Positions 45,611-57,606 of a DNA stretch of 64,000 bases are shown piece after piece. Every line of letters starts with the position of its first letter. The first letter of the stretch is position 1. Location of the stretch: the NCBI GenBank assembly GCA_964016885.1, contig OZ024745.1, positions 55,239,800 to 55,303,799 of the forward strand, given 5' to 3'. Origin of the DNA: Eledone cirrhosa (taxonomy: Eukaryota > Mollusca > Cephalopoda > Octopoda > Eledonidae). The position numbers and the translations under genes are program-made. The notes under the pieces were generated by a model. It was not told the origin of the DNA, made no database searches, and saw only the letters and a list, made by a program, of their open reading frames with translations.

Positions 45611-46735
45611 AATCAACAAGTGACATAGACATGCTGATAGAAATAATCAAACAAAAAGTCTCGGGCAAAGCTGCTCGTATAAGGCGCTTTGAAAAACGAT
45701 CTAGATTATATAAGGACAATAATATGTTCAAAAACAACCAAAGAAACTTCTACAGAAAAATTGGTAAGTCAACAATAACTGCTAAATCAATACCACCCAA
45801 GGAGGAAGTGCAAGAATTCTGGGAAAAGATCTGGGCCGAAGAAAAAGTTCATAACATACATGCCACATGGATAGACAGACAAATGAAAGATACAGCTCAC
45901 CTTGAGGAACAAACATGGGAAAATATAACAGTTGAACAGTTGCGCTTGGCTCTAAGAAAAACCAGCAAATGGAAATCCCCAGGAAAAGACAAAATACAAA
46001 ACTTTTGGATAAATGCCTTCACAGAGTCTCATGAGCTGTTAGCCCAACTTTACAATGAAATAGTTAAGGAGCCAGAAAAGATACCTTCATGGCTAGTTAA
46101 CGGCATTACATTCCTGCTTCCGAAGAATGATGAGACAAACAATCCCAAAAATTACAGACCGATAACTTGCTTGACCACAATGTATAAAATGTTAACATCA
46201 GTCCTAACTGAATACACATATGACCACCTGATAACAAATGACCTATTTCCCATTGAGCAGAAAGGGTGTAAACGAGGCTCATATGGCTGTAAGGATCAGC
46301 TTCTGGTTAACAAAATGATACTGGAAGATTGTCATAATAGACACAAAAATCTATCGATTGCTTGGATAGATTATAAAAAAGCATTCGATAGTTTGCCACA
46401 CAGTTGGATTGAAAAATGTTTAGAGATTTTCAAAATATCCCCCGTTGTCAGGAGGTTTTTGTCATTCAGTATGAAGACATGGAAAACGACACTCCTTTTG
46501 AATAGTGAAACAAAATCACTGGAAGCTGGAGAAGTTAATATTAATTGTGGAATTTTTCAGGGTGACTCTTTATCACCGCTTTTATTCTGCATCGCACTTA
46601 TACCATTAAGTAAAATGCTCAATGAAACAAAACATTGATATAAAGTCTATGACAAAACCATTAATCACCTGTTCTACATGGATGACCTGAAACTATTTGC
46701 AAAAAATGATAGCAAGGGCTATTATCCACTGTGGA
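45598..46735 (+). pseudogene. RLE-LINE reverse transcriptase
   Basis: The frame (Met at 45631; homology begins at 45598) reads KWKSPGKDKIQNFW (motif 1), LPKNDETNNPKNYRPIT (motif 2), QKGCKRGSYGCKDQLLV, IAWIDYKKAFDSLPHSW (motif A) and GIFQGDSLSPLLFCIAL (motif B). A TGA at 46636 stops it one motif before the catalytic box, which is present just downstream in the same frame as LFYMDDLKLFAKND (46669-46710). A shift at about 46712-46720 then moves to the next frame. All RT motifs are therefore present but cannot be translated as one protein. Confidence 0.88.
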
Positions 46736-48218
46736 GCAGTTCAGTGATGACATTAAAATGGAGTTTGGACTAGATAAATGCGCCAAGTCAACGTTCACCA
46801 GAGGAAAGCTGCTGAAGAGTTCAGACATTAATCTTGATCGGGGGAACGTGATAAGAGAACTTGATCAAGAAACAACTTACAAATATCTAGGTGTTTGTGA
46901 AGGAGACGGAATCAAGCAGTCGACAATGAGGGAAAGGATAAGGAAGGAATGTTACCGCAGAGTAAGAGCAATCTTAAGAACGGAATTGAATGCAAGGAAT
47001 AGGATCGATGCCATGAACACGCTTGCCATACCAGTAGTAACCTACAGTTACAATGTCATCAACTGGTCAAGCACAGTGATCCGTAGGCTCGATACAAAAA
47101 TTCGAAAATTCTTAACCATGCACAGAATGCATCACCCTAAGGCAGATATAGATAGAATATATCTCCCTAGGAAAGAAGGAGGACGTGGGTTAATCCAGTT
47201 AGACATTGCGTTGAAAACTGCAACAATTGGATTATCTACATATCTAAGGGAATCACATGATTGGATGATCAAACTCGTTTTGAAACACGAAAGCATCAAA
47301 AGATCATATTCCATTACAAAAGATGCACAAAGATACAGAAATGGACTACACATTTCAGAAGTCCCATTTACTGCTGAAATGGAAAACACAGAAAAAGCAA
47401 AGCAGGTAAAAGTAACTCCAAAGAAAGAACTGCTACAGAAACTGGCTAAGAAATGGCAAGAAAAGCCTCTGTATGGAAAATACCCAGAGCGAGCTAACAA
47501 TCCTGATGTTGACAAAACTTTAACCCATCAGTGGTTGGCATCCTCTGGACTGAAATCGGAGACTGAAGGACTGATTATATCGGCACAAGATCAGTGTCTG
47601 CCAACAAAAATTTACCAAGCCAACATAATAAAAAATGAGTGCAGCCCATTATGCCGTGTATGCAAAAAACAACCAGAGACCATTGACCATATAATTTCAA
47701 TGTGCAGTCCTATAGCTCCAACCGAATACCTAAACAGGCATGACAGAGCTGCACAATACATACATTGGATAATGTGTAAGCATTTTGACCTGCCCCATCA
47801 AAAGAATTGGTGGGAGCATCAACCACCTCCCATACTTGAAAAAGATCACATCTCAATCTTGTGGAACTTTAGCATCCAAACAGACCGAAAAATAGATGCA
47901 AACAGACCTGATATAATATTGAAAGACTTTCAAAAGAGGGTATGCCTGCTAATTGATATGTCTGTTCCAATAGACAAGAATGTATCTATAAAAACATTTG
48001 AAAAATTGAGCAAGTATAAGGACCTGGAGATAGAAATTGGAAAAATGTGGAAATTGAGAACTAAAACAATACCAGTGGTTGTAGGCGCTCTGGGAATGAT
48101 ACCTAAGGGGTCTAATGATTACATATCGCAAATCCCAGGAAACTCGCGTATAGGAGAAATACAAAAGATAGTATTAATGGGAACTGCCCATATACTAAGG
48201 AAGATTCTGTCAATATAA
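46716..48218 (+). pseudogene. RLE-LINE thumb, zinc knuckle and restriction-like endonuclease
   Basis: The frame carries LLSTVEQFSDDIKMEFGLDKC, KYLGVCEGDG, IYLPRKEGGRGLIQLD, and CSPLCRVCKKQPETIDHIIS followed by a Cys (CCHC knuckle). The endonuclease reads LWNFSIQTDRK, NRPDIILKDFQKRVCLLIDM and VPIDKNVSIKTFEKLSKYKD, with a PD, a second Asp in LIDM and downstream Lys residues as in PD-(D/E)xK nucleases. The end, VPVVVGALGM followed by an ISQIPGNSRIGEIQK segment, is the usual C-terminus, so this end looks complete (stop at 48216). Confidence 0.88.
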
Positions 48219-48362
48219 GTACATCACAAATCTAAACACTAAAGATGCATGTGTGAATATGTATGTTCTTTCTTGAACATGGCGGACCTTGTTGTCTCTT
48301 GAGGTCACTGGTTGTGACTTGGTGATAACTCGTATGAACATAAAGCAAGATAAATGCAACTG

Positions 48363-48389
48363 TAATAATAATAATAATAATAATAATGG
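48363..48389. repeat. (AAT)n tail of the LINE
   Basis: About nine AAT units end the element and join the next LINE fragment directly. Confidence 0.9.
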
Positions 48390-48876
48390 TATGAGCATAA
48401 GCCAGAGGCGGTGATGGAGAACGATCAGGTGAAGGCGCTGTGGGATTTTAGGATACAGACGGACAAGAAAATGGAACACAATAGACCTGACCTGGTGGTT
48501 GTGGACAAAGAAAAAAGATCGTGTCTGATTGTGGATGTGGCCTGCCCATTCGATACGAGAATGCAAGAGAAGGAGAGGGAGAAAATTAACCGATACCAGA
48601 ACTTAAAGTGGGAGGTAAAAAGGATTTGAAACTGCCATTAAGTCAAAGTGATCCCGATTGTCATAGGCGCACTGGAGACTATCTCCAAAGGTTTCCAGGG
48701 ATGGTTAAAGAAAATAGACCCCTTCACGCTTTTTGGAACGCTTCAAAAGGCATGCTTGCTGGGAACAGCAAGAACCCTCCGATACGTCCTGAATATCTGA
48801 GGCTGCAGGTAGTGGCTTGATATTCATTCCAACGGACTTTCCAGTTAACTAACATCAATGACTGAGATTCAAGGAA
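48390..48876 (+). mobile_element. 3' fragment of second RLE-type LINE (plus)
   Basis: It starts abruptly at the YEHKPEAVMENDQVKALWDF region and continues to the family 3' end (AACTTTCCAGTTAACTAACA on the plus strand near 48835), then (AAT)n. The same sequence, inverted, forms the 3' part of the LINE at 25494-26020. Only the endonuclease C-terminal part is left. Confidence 0.88.
48411..48629 (+). pseudogene. RLE-LINE endonuclease C-terminal fragment
   Basis: Seventy-two codons: ENDQVKALWDFRIQTDKKME, HNRPDLVVVDKEKRSCLIVD, VACPFDTRMQEKEREKINRY. RPD, then the LIVD acidic position and the following Lys residues, form the PD-(D/E)xK signature, intact here and broken in the 26-kb copy. A frameshift follows at about 48626; the VPIVIGALETISKGFQGWL-like ending can be read in another frame to about 48720. 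Confidence 0.85.
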
Positions 48877-48898
48877 TAATAATAATAATAATAATAAT
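48877..48898. repeat. (AAT)n shared by two LINE tails
   Basis: The plus-strand LINE tail and the minus-strand Tx1-like tail meet in this short array. Confidence 0.9.
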
Positions 48899-50216
48899 GG
48901 TTTCTTTATTGGCCACAAGGGCTGACATGAAGAAAAACATTAGAGACAGCACACACAGTACAGGACGATACAAAGTGGGTTTTGGTCGTGTAAACAGGTT
49001 ATAACAAAATCGGGTTAGAAATCCAAAAAATTCAAACAATACAAATTCCCCAAGAAGGGGGAAACCTCCGAGGGTCACTCGTGGTTAAAACCACAGAAAA
49101 GACCACGGCCACCCTGACCACCAGGGCAAGCGCCCTCTCTCACTTTTCCACTCCTCAGTCTACAGGCGCATAATCAGAGCGGGCCCGTTCACTCGGACCA
49201 GACCCGCCACTTTCACCCACCTTTCATCAAACTTACTAGAAGATAGCACTTTCCTCTCCACCCTGATTTTCCTCTTCAAGTGAAACTTGAAAAAGTTAAT
49301 TAGGGATTCGCCGGAGAGTAAAGTGTACGTCTTCAACTCTTTCAACCTTGTCCACCACACAATCTCTTTCGCCATGGCCACTAGGCAGATGAAAACCGCC
49401 TCCCCTTCCTCCTCTTTAAAGGAGGATGGCCGGGCTATGTGCACAATGGACTCAGTCAATAACCGGATCCGTCCTACACACTACAGCAGCTGTTCTACAT
49501 AGCTCCACAAGTCAGCAATCCTCGGGCACTGAAAGAGTGCGTGTAGGACGGTTTCGTCGCCCTGCGCGCATCTCGGACAGGTTCGGCTGACAGTACCCCC
49601 TTGCCTGTAGATATCCCGAACCAGCAAAGCTCCCCGGTAGCACTACCAGGCCATGGATTTCTGGACGTTATCCATAGGCCCCGTTCAGAAAGTTCGCTTG
49701 AAGAGAGCGAACAGCTAATCATCTTCGACGCCCAGCGTCTCCCTAAGAACGTCGTCGCTCTTTCCATCCACTGGCCCTCTATAGAACACCGAGGTGGATG
49801 TTCCACCGATACTAGTACCCAGCTGGTAGAGGGCGGTGGGTGCTTGGAGACATTCCATCTTCCAAGCCCTATCCCTCGGTCTTTTGCTGATTCAGGACAG
49901 TAGCTCCGTCAAGGAGGCGAGCCGGGGAAAGGCGCGTCTCGCAAACGGCGACCACACATGTTCACCGTCAAGGAAGCACCAGAGATGTCGCAGCCTCAGC
50001 GCGCGTTTGCGCATCATCAGCCACGGCATGCCTAGTTCTCCACGCAACGGGTGTTTACGGCAAATGGATCGTCTGACCACGAGAGCACGTTCCTTCCACA
50101 AAAAGCGTGAGAGAAGGCGCTCCATTTTGATCAGAGTTGGGCGGGAGCAAGATACGACGGTCAGGCGGTAGCAGATGACGGACGTTATGTACACATTCGC
50201 CACCTCCGCCTTCACT
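48899..50216 (-). mobile_element. Tx1-like LINE 3' fragment (minus)
   Basis: Minus-strand 3' fragment of about 1.3 kb. The 3' end (GGTTTCTTTATTGGCCACAA on the plus strand at 48898) matches the one at 27755. Open pieces include GMPWLMMRKRALRLRHLWCF and FLDGEHVWSPFARR (about 50060-49910) and AMAKEIVWWTRLKELKTYTL (about 49380-49320). It starts at about 50216 within KAEVANVYITSVICYRL, the equivalent of KGRVEVANADIAPVISYLL at 29.1 kb. 5'-truncated and frameshifted. Confidence 0.85.
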
Positions 50217-50224
50217 ATAATTTA

Positions 50225-50950
50225 ACAAATCTGAAGCGATCACATCATCTTCATGCACGCAAGCGAGTGAAAATCACAATCTTCTAATAAACCCTCCTCC
50301 TTATACATATAAGGCACTAGCCTGAAATAAAATTTTTAAAATCCTCAACCCTCACAGGAATAAACAACCAGACGGCTCCAATTACGGATATGTTTGTGAG
50401 AAACGTCAACAGGTTGCAGCTAATGAATTACGTAATTTCTAAATTATTCTGCACTTCTACACCAGTGTGCAATTGACATTGCATTAACACATAATTAAAT
50501 ATAACAACCACGCACTAGTTTTATACACTGTTTCAATACAGCCTAACTCAGAATACAGAGGCAATAAGGCATATCACAGGCTTAACCACCAGGACCCGAA
50601 CTGACACAAACGAAATTGAAATAACTCATTATTATTATTATGCAAACCCCGTCTAAACAATTGGTGCCGTTGAAAAAAGAATGAAGGAAACCACAGACAC
50701 AGGGATTGAATTTCCAGTTCAATACAAAAAGAAGCTAATAATGAAGAAAATGAAACAGCTAATAATGAAGACTACAAGTATCTAATTATGGACAACAAAA
50801 ATGTAACAGCATTTTAAAACAGGTATACACAACAAATATATATATATGTTGAAATATTAACGTCATCTTACACATAAAAATCTTGTAGAAGCTATATACC
50901 GTAATACATGTGTACTAGATCTTATTTCATTTGTTTACCTGACGAAGGAT
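50225..50950. other. No assignable feature
   Basis: AT-rich sequence with a short TA tract at about 50838-50849. Confidence 0.5.
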
Positions 50951-50952
50951 AC

Positions 50953-51143
50953 AATCATAATTGTTTCTACTTTAGGCACAAGGCCAGCAATTACCCAGAG
51001 TGCATTACTGATACTTTATTTTATCGACCCCGTAAGGATGAAAGGCAAAGTCAACCTCGGCGGGATTTGAACTCAGATCGTAAAGGGACGTAACTATGCT
51101 GGAAAGCATGGCGTCCGACCCTCTACCGATACTGAATCATAAT
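50953..51143 (-). mobile_element. SINE (minus strand) with 9-bp target-site duplication
   Basis: The family words TTGTTTCTACTTTAGGCACA, CGACCCCGTAAGGATGAAAG and GGGATTTGAACTC are all present. AATCATAAT occurs at both ends (50953-50961 and 51135-51143), a likely duplication of the target. The tRNA-like head is cut after CCGATACTG. Confidence 0.88.
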
Positions 51144-51144
51144 G

Positions 51145-51625
51145 AGTGCCGGTGATTGACCTAAAACATTATGCTATATATTAATTCGGTACGTTAGCAT
51201 AAACTTTTCATTTTGTTCTATGAACAAAACGTTATTGTGAAATATACTAATATAATTACCTATCAGTTATCAAACTATTCCTCTGGAAAAGACTTTTACA
51301 CATTGTAATGTTTCATCAATTCGGTTGTTTATACGTTATACGTATCGTATACCATTAACACCAACGTGAACAAGCGTCTAAGAGACTGTCGTTTCATCAC
51401 CATACTGTCGAATACGGAGTACCAGTAAATGTAATCATTGACTATGTTTAACACCAAATAAGACTCTGATATGTGTTCTTGATGGCATGGAGTATTTCTA
51501 GACTCAAACATGCATATTAGAATAACATAAAATGAATAGAAATTAATGTATATCTCGCAACTAAAATGGAACATTTCTCACTTACTTAATCTACCAATGT
51601 ATTTTATATCCGACTGTACGTTATC
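51145..51625. other. No assignable feature
   Basis: AT-rich unique-looking sequence. Confidence 0.5.
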
Positions 51626-51626
51626 A

Positions 51627-51784
<158 letters not shown>

Positions 51785-53100
51785 TGATCATTTGTGTGTG
51801 TTTATGCGTGTGTGTGTATCATTTTCACAGTTCCCATTAATTTCATTCAGTTCTATGACCTCACACTACATTTTCTGTCACTGATACTGTATCTTACAGT
51901 AACAGATACATACAGCTGAAGCTGCGTCAAACCAACGATCTGTTTTACGTCTAATTCAAACATTATAAGTATTAATTGATAGACGATAAACAATGATTCA
52001 GCCCTAACATCAATTGAATTTAGGATGTAACGTTTATACCACTGTGTTATATCAATGTTGCATACATTATTTCTATTAAATTAACTAGAATCATGATCGT
52101 TTCTGTGAATCGTTAATGTTATCATCACATGCTTGAACGTAATTACAGGCTTTCATTCCCATAAGAAATTCAATTGTGATCGCTAGATTACTGTCATATT
52201 GTGACAAACTCTTGATCATTCGAGAAACCAACTGGGAACGCTTAACGTTGAAAGAAAATTTAATTGGATTTGTTTTGAAACAATGTATACTTCATCATTC
52301 GAAAAGATGGATTTTGTTATCCATCAAGGATTCTTGCAATTCCTTCAGAGAATTAGGTGTAAAATAATTATCATGGCGCATTTTCGCTCAACACTAAATA
52401 CAGTTTAACGACTTTAATAATGTTGTAATTCAATTTCATCCCATTGTAAGATAACTGAAATTGTCCTTTAATCGTTAGAAACTAGAGTATCTACTATTCG
52501 ATCATTAATTCCTATAATGACTTCTTCTATCCATGCGCCAACCTTAATGTTTCTAGGTAATCATTCGTTCACTTGTAAAGTATAAAAAGCAAATAAATTT
52601 ACTTGATTTTGAGACAAATACTTTACAAAATGATTCGAGTAGAAAGAAATATGTGATATTTACATGTCGGGAAATATTTTGCATCTAGAAAAATATACAT
52701 AAATATCATTATCATGCGGATGTCTACAAATAGGAAAGTGAACATATACTACAAGATACGCAAATCTCATGTAATGTCTTTTCAACTACATTCTATGGCA
52801 TATCGTTTTGTCACTCTCTTTCTCTCCAAATTTTAACATACACACTCCACATGCACACTCGAACAACAAACATACACACATTTATATATATAATATATAT
52901 AAGTATGTATATATTTATAATATATTATATACCTTACATTTATATATAGTTAAAACATATACACGACAAACAATGAGCTCCAAAGATACAGTTTTATCAG
53001 TTGCAGGCATTGGAAGAAGAAAATGAGTATTCCCACTCATATGAGATAAGTGCTTTTTCAGGAAATAGTAAGCTCAGAGAGAGTGAGAGAAAGGATAAAA
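51785..53100. other. No assignable gene
   Basis: AT-rich sequence with GT-rich words at 51793-51818 and short TATATA tracts at about 52880-52945. No domain in the small open frames. Confidence 0.45.
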
Positions 53101-53401
53101 CAACGGTATTTGGAAAAAAAGATTAAGAAGGCTTGGTGAGGGATGGGTGGTAGTCTGGCCTGCTAGAGATGGGACTGCAGTGGTGTGTCATGGGGTGTCA
53201 TGGGTGATAATACGTATGAGCAGATTGAAGGTATTTCGTGGTATGGCTATTGTTTGTTTGTGTATATTCTTGGTTTGTGCATCATTGATGAATGTGCACG
53301 TGCGTGTTTATCTGCGTGTATATATGAATTTGTATGTACTTTTCTCTTGTTTGTATTCACGTGTGTGTTTCATTTGTTATCTCGTTGATGGAAGTGTTCG
53401 T

Positions 53402-53803
53402 TTATAGCCGTCCTAATATCAGAGTATTTTCAGATGAAGCATTGGTCTCCGGCGATAAATTCCCCGCTGCCAGGCCCGCCCATGTGATGATGTAGTGTGG
53501 TATCGCGGGTGATAGCAGGGTGGCTGCTGAAGAGCGAAGGAGTAACAGGATATTCCATGTGGCAACACGAATTTTCTGGCCTAAATCAATTTCTCGTTGA
53601 TGGGGAATATGCAGGGTCCGTTCCGATTGTGGGCAGTCTGGTTTCTTCTGGTCGGTTTCGTAACATATTAGTGTTCTTGTGGCCCGGTTGTTGGCCCTCC
53701 GCAGAATAATCGGAGATCGGCGTGCGTAGGGTGGCTCTACCAAGAACAAAGCTCTAGGCAATAACGTTGCCTTGGATATACGGAACACACGCCTCCACGC
53801 CAT
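53402..53803 (-). pseudogene. Possible 5' end of an AP-endonuclease LINE
   Basis: The 133-codon minus frame contains GQKIRVATWNILLL, which resembles the start of LINE AP-endonuclease domains (xIRVGTWN). After that the frame continues with LLRSSAATLLSPAIPHYIIT, which does not match an endonuclease. So this would be the 5' end of an element joined to other sequence. The upstream part (Met at 53803) is Arg-rich and unfamiliar. The assignment rests on a single motif. Confidence 0.35.
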
Positions 53804-53810
53804 GAAAAGG

Positions 53811-54350
53811 CTAGACCTCAGAAAGGGTAAATATTGCTATTATTAATCAACAAAAAAACATTTCTGAATATATCCAACTTGTGTCCTATACAAATGAAGC
53901 TACGAAAATATATAATATAAATTTAGTAATTACATTACAAATCAAACCCGACGGCACTTAAAACGGAAATTATTATGAGATGGATGACAAAAATATTGAT
54001 TCAAATTTTCCTGTATATATGCAGATAAACAAATACTCGAGTTGGCGTAGCCTGGCACTTATATTTTTAAATAATCTTTGTCAGGAATTGCTGCACAAAA
54101 TTAAATCAATTGCCTTTTTATTCAAACAGAATACTTTCTGCCACGAAGGATGATTATTACACTGAAAATGATTTTGATTATTTATTTGAAAGTTTACTTT
54201 TTTCTAATCGGAAAAAAAATGCTATTGTCGTTAAAAAGAAATCTAGAAAATAAAATATTACAAATTTACGTGTTTCATGGTTGAAAATGTTCTGCTATAT
54301 TTCCAAGCAATACCTTTATTCGTTTTATATTGACACTTAATGCTGTTATT
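53811..54350. other. No assignable feature
   Basis: AT-rich unique-looking sequence. Confidence 0.5.
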
Positions 54351-54370
54351 TGTGTACGTATACTTAATAT

Positions 54371-54403
54371 TTGTTTCTACTTTTGGCACAAGGCCAACAA
54401 TTT
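54371..54403 (-). mobile_element. SINE tail fragment
   Basis: TTGTTTCTACTTTTGGCACA then AGGCCAACAATTT is the tail of the common SINE with nothing else attached; the second SINE follows at once. Confidence 0.75.
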
Positions 54404-54654
54404 GTAGTATAGTTAATAATGGTTTCTTATATAGGCACAAGGCCAGACATTTTGGGAGAGGGGTTAGTCGATGAAGCGACCCCAGTGCGTGATTTGTACG
54501 TTACTTTATCTACCCCGTAAGGATGAAAGGCAAAGTTAACCTCGGCGGGATTTGAACTCTGATCATAAAGGGACGTAACTCTATGCTTCAAAGCATGTTG
54601 TCCGACGCTCTTCCGATATTGTCAATCGACCGCCCTGTACGTATAGTTAATAAT
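54404..54654 (-). mobile_element. Second-type SINE (minus strand) with 17/18-bp target-site duplication
   Basis: The tRNA-like part (GGGATTTGAACTC, CCCCGTAAGGATGAAAGG, CCGCCCT end) is shared with the common SINE. The body differs: GACATTTTGGGAGAGGGG, then TTAGTCGATGAAGCGACCCC. This points to a second SINE subfamily with the same head. GTAGTATAGTTAATAAT (54404-54420) and GTACGTATAGTTAATAAT (54637-54654) flank it and differ by one insertion, a good duplication. Confidence 0.85.
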
Positions 54655-55110
54655 AGAGTTGAAAGTAATTATCCATTAAACATAGTTAAGTATCGTGCAA
54701 TATATAAAATATTTTAAGACCCACTGTGATTAAAATTATGCAAATAATTCGCTTTAATATACTTTTCAAAATACGGCCCACATTTAAATAATTTGTGCCC
54801 GTTAGTCTTACATATGTGGAAGTAATGTCATCTTGCGTTCAATCGATTGTAGAACTTGACTGCAGCAGTTGGCCTCGTCGATAATTAATATACAACGGCA
54901 AAAAGAAATGTTAATTACTTTCCGCGAGAACCAAATTACCTATCGCGTTTTGCAATTTAATATGTTTTCTTCAAGTACATCGGTTACAGTATTGTGTAAT
55001 CTATCGAAAGTATTTCCCGTAATTCAGTGAGCCCATCCAATGAAAATCGGGATGTCCTTTATGAAAATATTATAAATTGTTGCCATTATTATTCATACAT
55101 TATATAGAAT
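54655..55110. other. No assignable feature
   Basis: AT-rich unique-looking sequence. Confidence 0.5.
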
Positions 55111-55111
55111 T

Positions 55112-55323
55112 ATTAATATACACAATAGGGCGGTGGATTGGCAGTATCAGTAGAGGGTCGGACGCCATGCTTTCCAGCATAGTTACGTCCCTTTACGATC
55201 TAAGTTCAAATCCCATCGAGGTTGAATTTGGCTTTCTTCCTTACGGGGTCGATAAAATAAAGTACCAGTAATGGACTGGGTAATTGCTGGCCTTGTGCCT
55301 AACGTAGAAACAATTAATATACA
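55112..55323 (+). mobile_element. Full-length SINE (plus strand) with 11-bp target-site duplication
   Basis: The most complete copy: head from AGGGCGGTGGATTGGC (55127), GTAGAGGGTCGGACGCC (A-box region), AAGTTCAAATCCC (B box), body, tail in GTAGAAACAATTA. ATTAATATACA is found at 55112-55122 and 55313-55323. It gives the reference orientation for all minus copies. Confidence 0.92.
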
Positions 55324-56400
55324 TAAGTGTATCATATTTTCATTTGTACATAAAGCAATATATCTTCCTTGAATTATGTGCTTGGCAACTGTCATATAAA
55401 TATGAGCCTATTTTGGGGAAGATCTCATCTTTCAACTATAAATTTCATAGGCTCAGTTTCACTTCCCTTTGGATAATATGGATTTCGGCTAACGCACATC
55501 TTTCAGCTCCTCCTCAAACCACTTTCAAAAATCAGATACCAAATTATTTGAGATCAAATTATGTAGGTTGTAAATATTTGTAGGAAATCATTAATTCCCA
55601 TTTCTGCATTGCAAATTATTCCAATATAATTAATTCTGTTTAATCGAGATAACTTCACATTTAATCAACAAAGCAGAAATGGTTTGTATACTACCTAATA
55701 GGAAATAACACGCGTCACTAAACCTAAAAGTTACTCAACTGTTTCATAGTATTCTGGCTTATCAAACATGCATTTTATGCTCATAATTCTTGAATTTATA
55801 CTCATGTGGGAAATAAAATATTACATACAGAAAAGAGCAGAATTGTTGATAAAAGCATGCACATAAAATATGTTTGCAAGAATGTCCCGAAAACGTGAGT
55901 GTAAATTGTTAGCGCGTATATAATTAAAATGTCAAAAATGTCTAGAAATTTGGTTAGAACCTCTACCAAATCGAGCGAAAGAAACTCTTTGCATTCTAAA
56001 CATAGAATAATGAATTATTTTAGAAATTATTGCAATGATTTTGTCTATGTCAAGTAACAATGATTAACAAATTTACGTTTCAACTGATATTTCTCAAACA
56101 AAAAACAGCACTTACGCACACACATACACGCAGCGCACACTGACGCACTGAATATATATCCCCCTCCATATATATATATATATTGCCCTCAGATTCATGT
56201 TTGTGTTGTATTTCCGTCTCCACAGTCAGTCTGCTAATCAGATTTATATAAAAATATTGTTTTATTTTTTATCTTCTTGGCTCAACTTTTTTTCAAAGGT
56301 GAAGCATTCATTTTTCTTTTTCTAATAGTTAGAATAATTTCGAATCGCCACACCTGCATAAACACCCACGCCAGCAATGTTGTCCAAAGGAAACGCAATG
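55324..56400. other. No assignable gene
   Basis: AT-rich sequence, with a short TA tract at about 56168-56182 and small frames without domains. Confidence 0.45.
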
Positions 56401-56415
56401 ACTGATACAACTTGG

Positions 56416-56417
<2 letters not shown>

Positions 56418-56478
<61 letters not shown>

Positions 56479-56498
56479 GATTGGTACTCTGAAATAAC

Positions 56499-56560
<62 letters not shown>

Positions 56561-56566
56561 TATATT
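56418..56566. repeat. Two (TA)n arrays with a 30-bp spacer
   Basis: TA arrays at about 56418-56475 and 56503-56566, separated by AGGATTGGTACTCTGAAATA and a few more bases. Confidence 0.93.
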
Positions 56567-56569
56567 TCC

Positions 56570-57529
56570 ATGTATATGTTGGATATATATTAGTTTCAAT
56601 ACATTACCATAGGTAATTTGCCAAGAAAATAATTTAATAATATATTTCGAGACTTTTAGACGAGACCACATAATTTCGACGGCATACACTTACGAATGTA
56701 TGCTAATAATGATATCCATAAGGGAAACGAATGTTCCTTTTACGATGAATTTGTAATTGAAGATAATATATTCTGCAAGAAACAATTTGAATGTGCTCAG
56801 TGCAATAATCATATGGATATCTCAGCTAGAGTACATATAATATACACTTTAATATTGAGCCATATAGAAACTACGTACTGCAATAACTACAGCGTATCCT
56901 ATGACCTACCCTGTTCACTAATTTAGCAGGCTGGTTGTTGTATAGCTGAGAGGGATGGGATATAATTTCGAAGGATGTTTTTCAATTACATGTATGGGTG
57001 TTGCAGAACAGTGTTTTGGGTAATGTCGGCTCTACTATTTGTTTGCCGTTTTGCTTGTTTTCCTGTTTAGCTCAAATATGGTTCATTGCTTTTTTTCCTT
57101 ACATCCTGATAGAGGCTTATATCTCTTAGTTATATATTTAAATATAAATTTAACAAATATTTCTGATATTTTGAAGCAATTTGTCTACAAATATTGGTAC
57201 TTTTGTAATATATATGATGTAATTGTAGGCAAGCGATGTTTAGCGTAGATATTAATGCATTTTATTGTAATTCGAGATAAGCCCTGTTCAAATCCTGGTG
57301 GATGTCTCCATTCAAATATTTTCCGATTTTAAAATGGTAATTTACTATAAGATAGACATATTATTAGCATAATCTTTCCTCTGAATATATACACATATTT
57401 ACATAAACTTTTGAAAGTAATGTATTCAATATCCCGATAAGGGGTGTGGGTGCACATATGGGTACGTTGGTAGGAGTGTCCTGCTTACAGGTTAACACGC
57501 ATACATGCCCATTCTTCACAGCCATTTAA

Positions 57530-57530
<1 letters not shown>
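56570..57530. other. No assignable gene
   Basis: AT-rich sequence. Frames at 56696 (76 codons) and 57039 (69 codons) are ordinary random-looking frames without splice support. Confidence 0.45.

Positions 57531-57532
<2 letters not shown>

Positions 57533-57602
<70 letters not shown>
57533..57602. repeat. (TA)n at the left end of the PLE palindrome
   Basis: TA array joined directly to GTTATATTTGGGGAGG, a point internal to the PLE 3' region, so PLE copy 2 is cut at its 3' end here. Confidence 0.9.

Positions 57603-57606
<4 letters not shown>

Larger units (their letters stand above)
44380..48362 (+). mobile_element. Nearly full-length RLE-type LINE (plus), inactivated
   Basis: The 4 kb element runs from a GC-richer 5' region (about 44400-44575) through one long protein region (about 44576-48218) to a 144-bp 3' region ending in (AAT)n at 48363. 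The protein region holds, in order, a SANT/Myb-like word, RT, thumb, CCHC knuckle and restriction-like endonuclease, the layout of single-ORF LINEs without AP endonuclease. The frame is broken by two in-frame stops near the N-terminus, a shift at about 45595, a stop at 46636 and a shift at about 46712-46720. The lineage is related to, but distinct from, the one at 25.5-27.4 kb. Confidence 0.88.
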
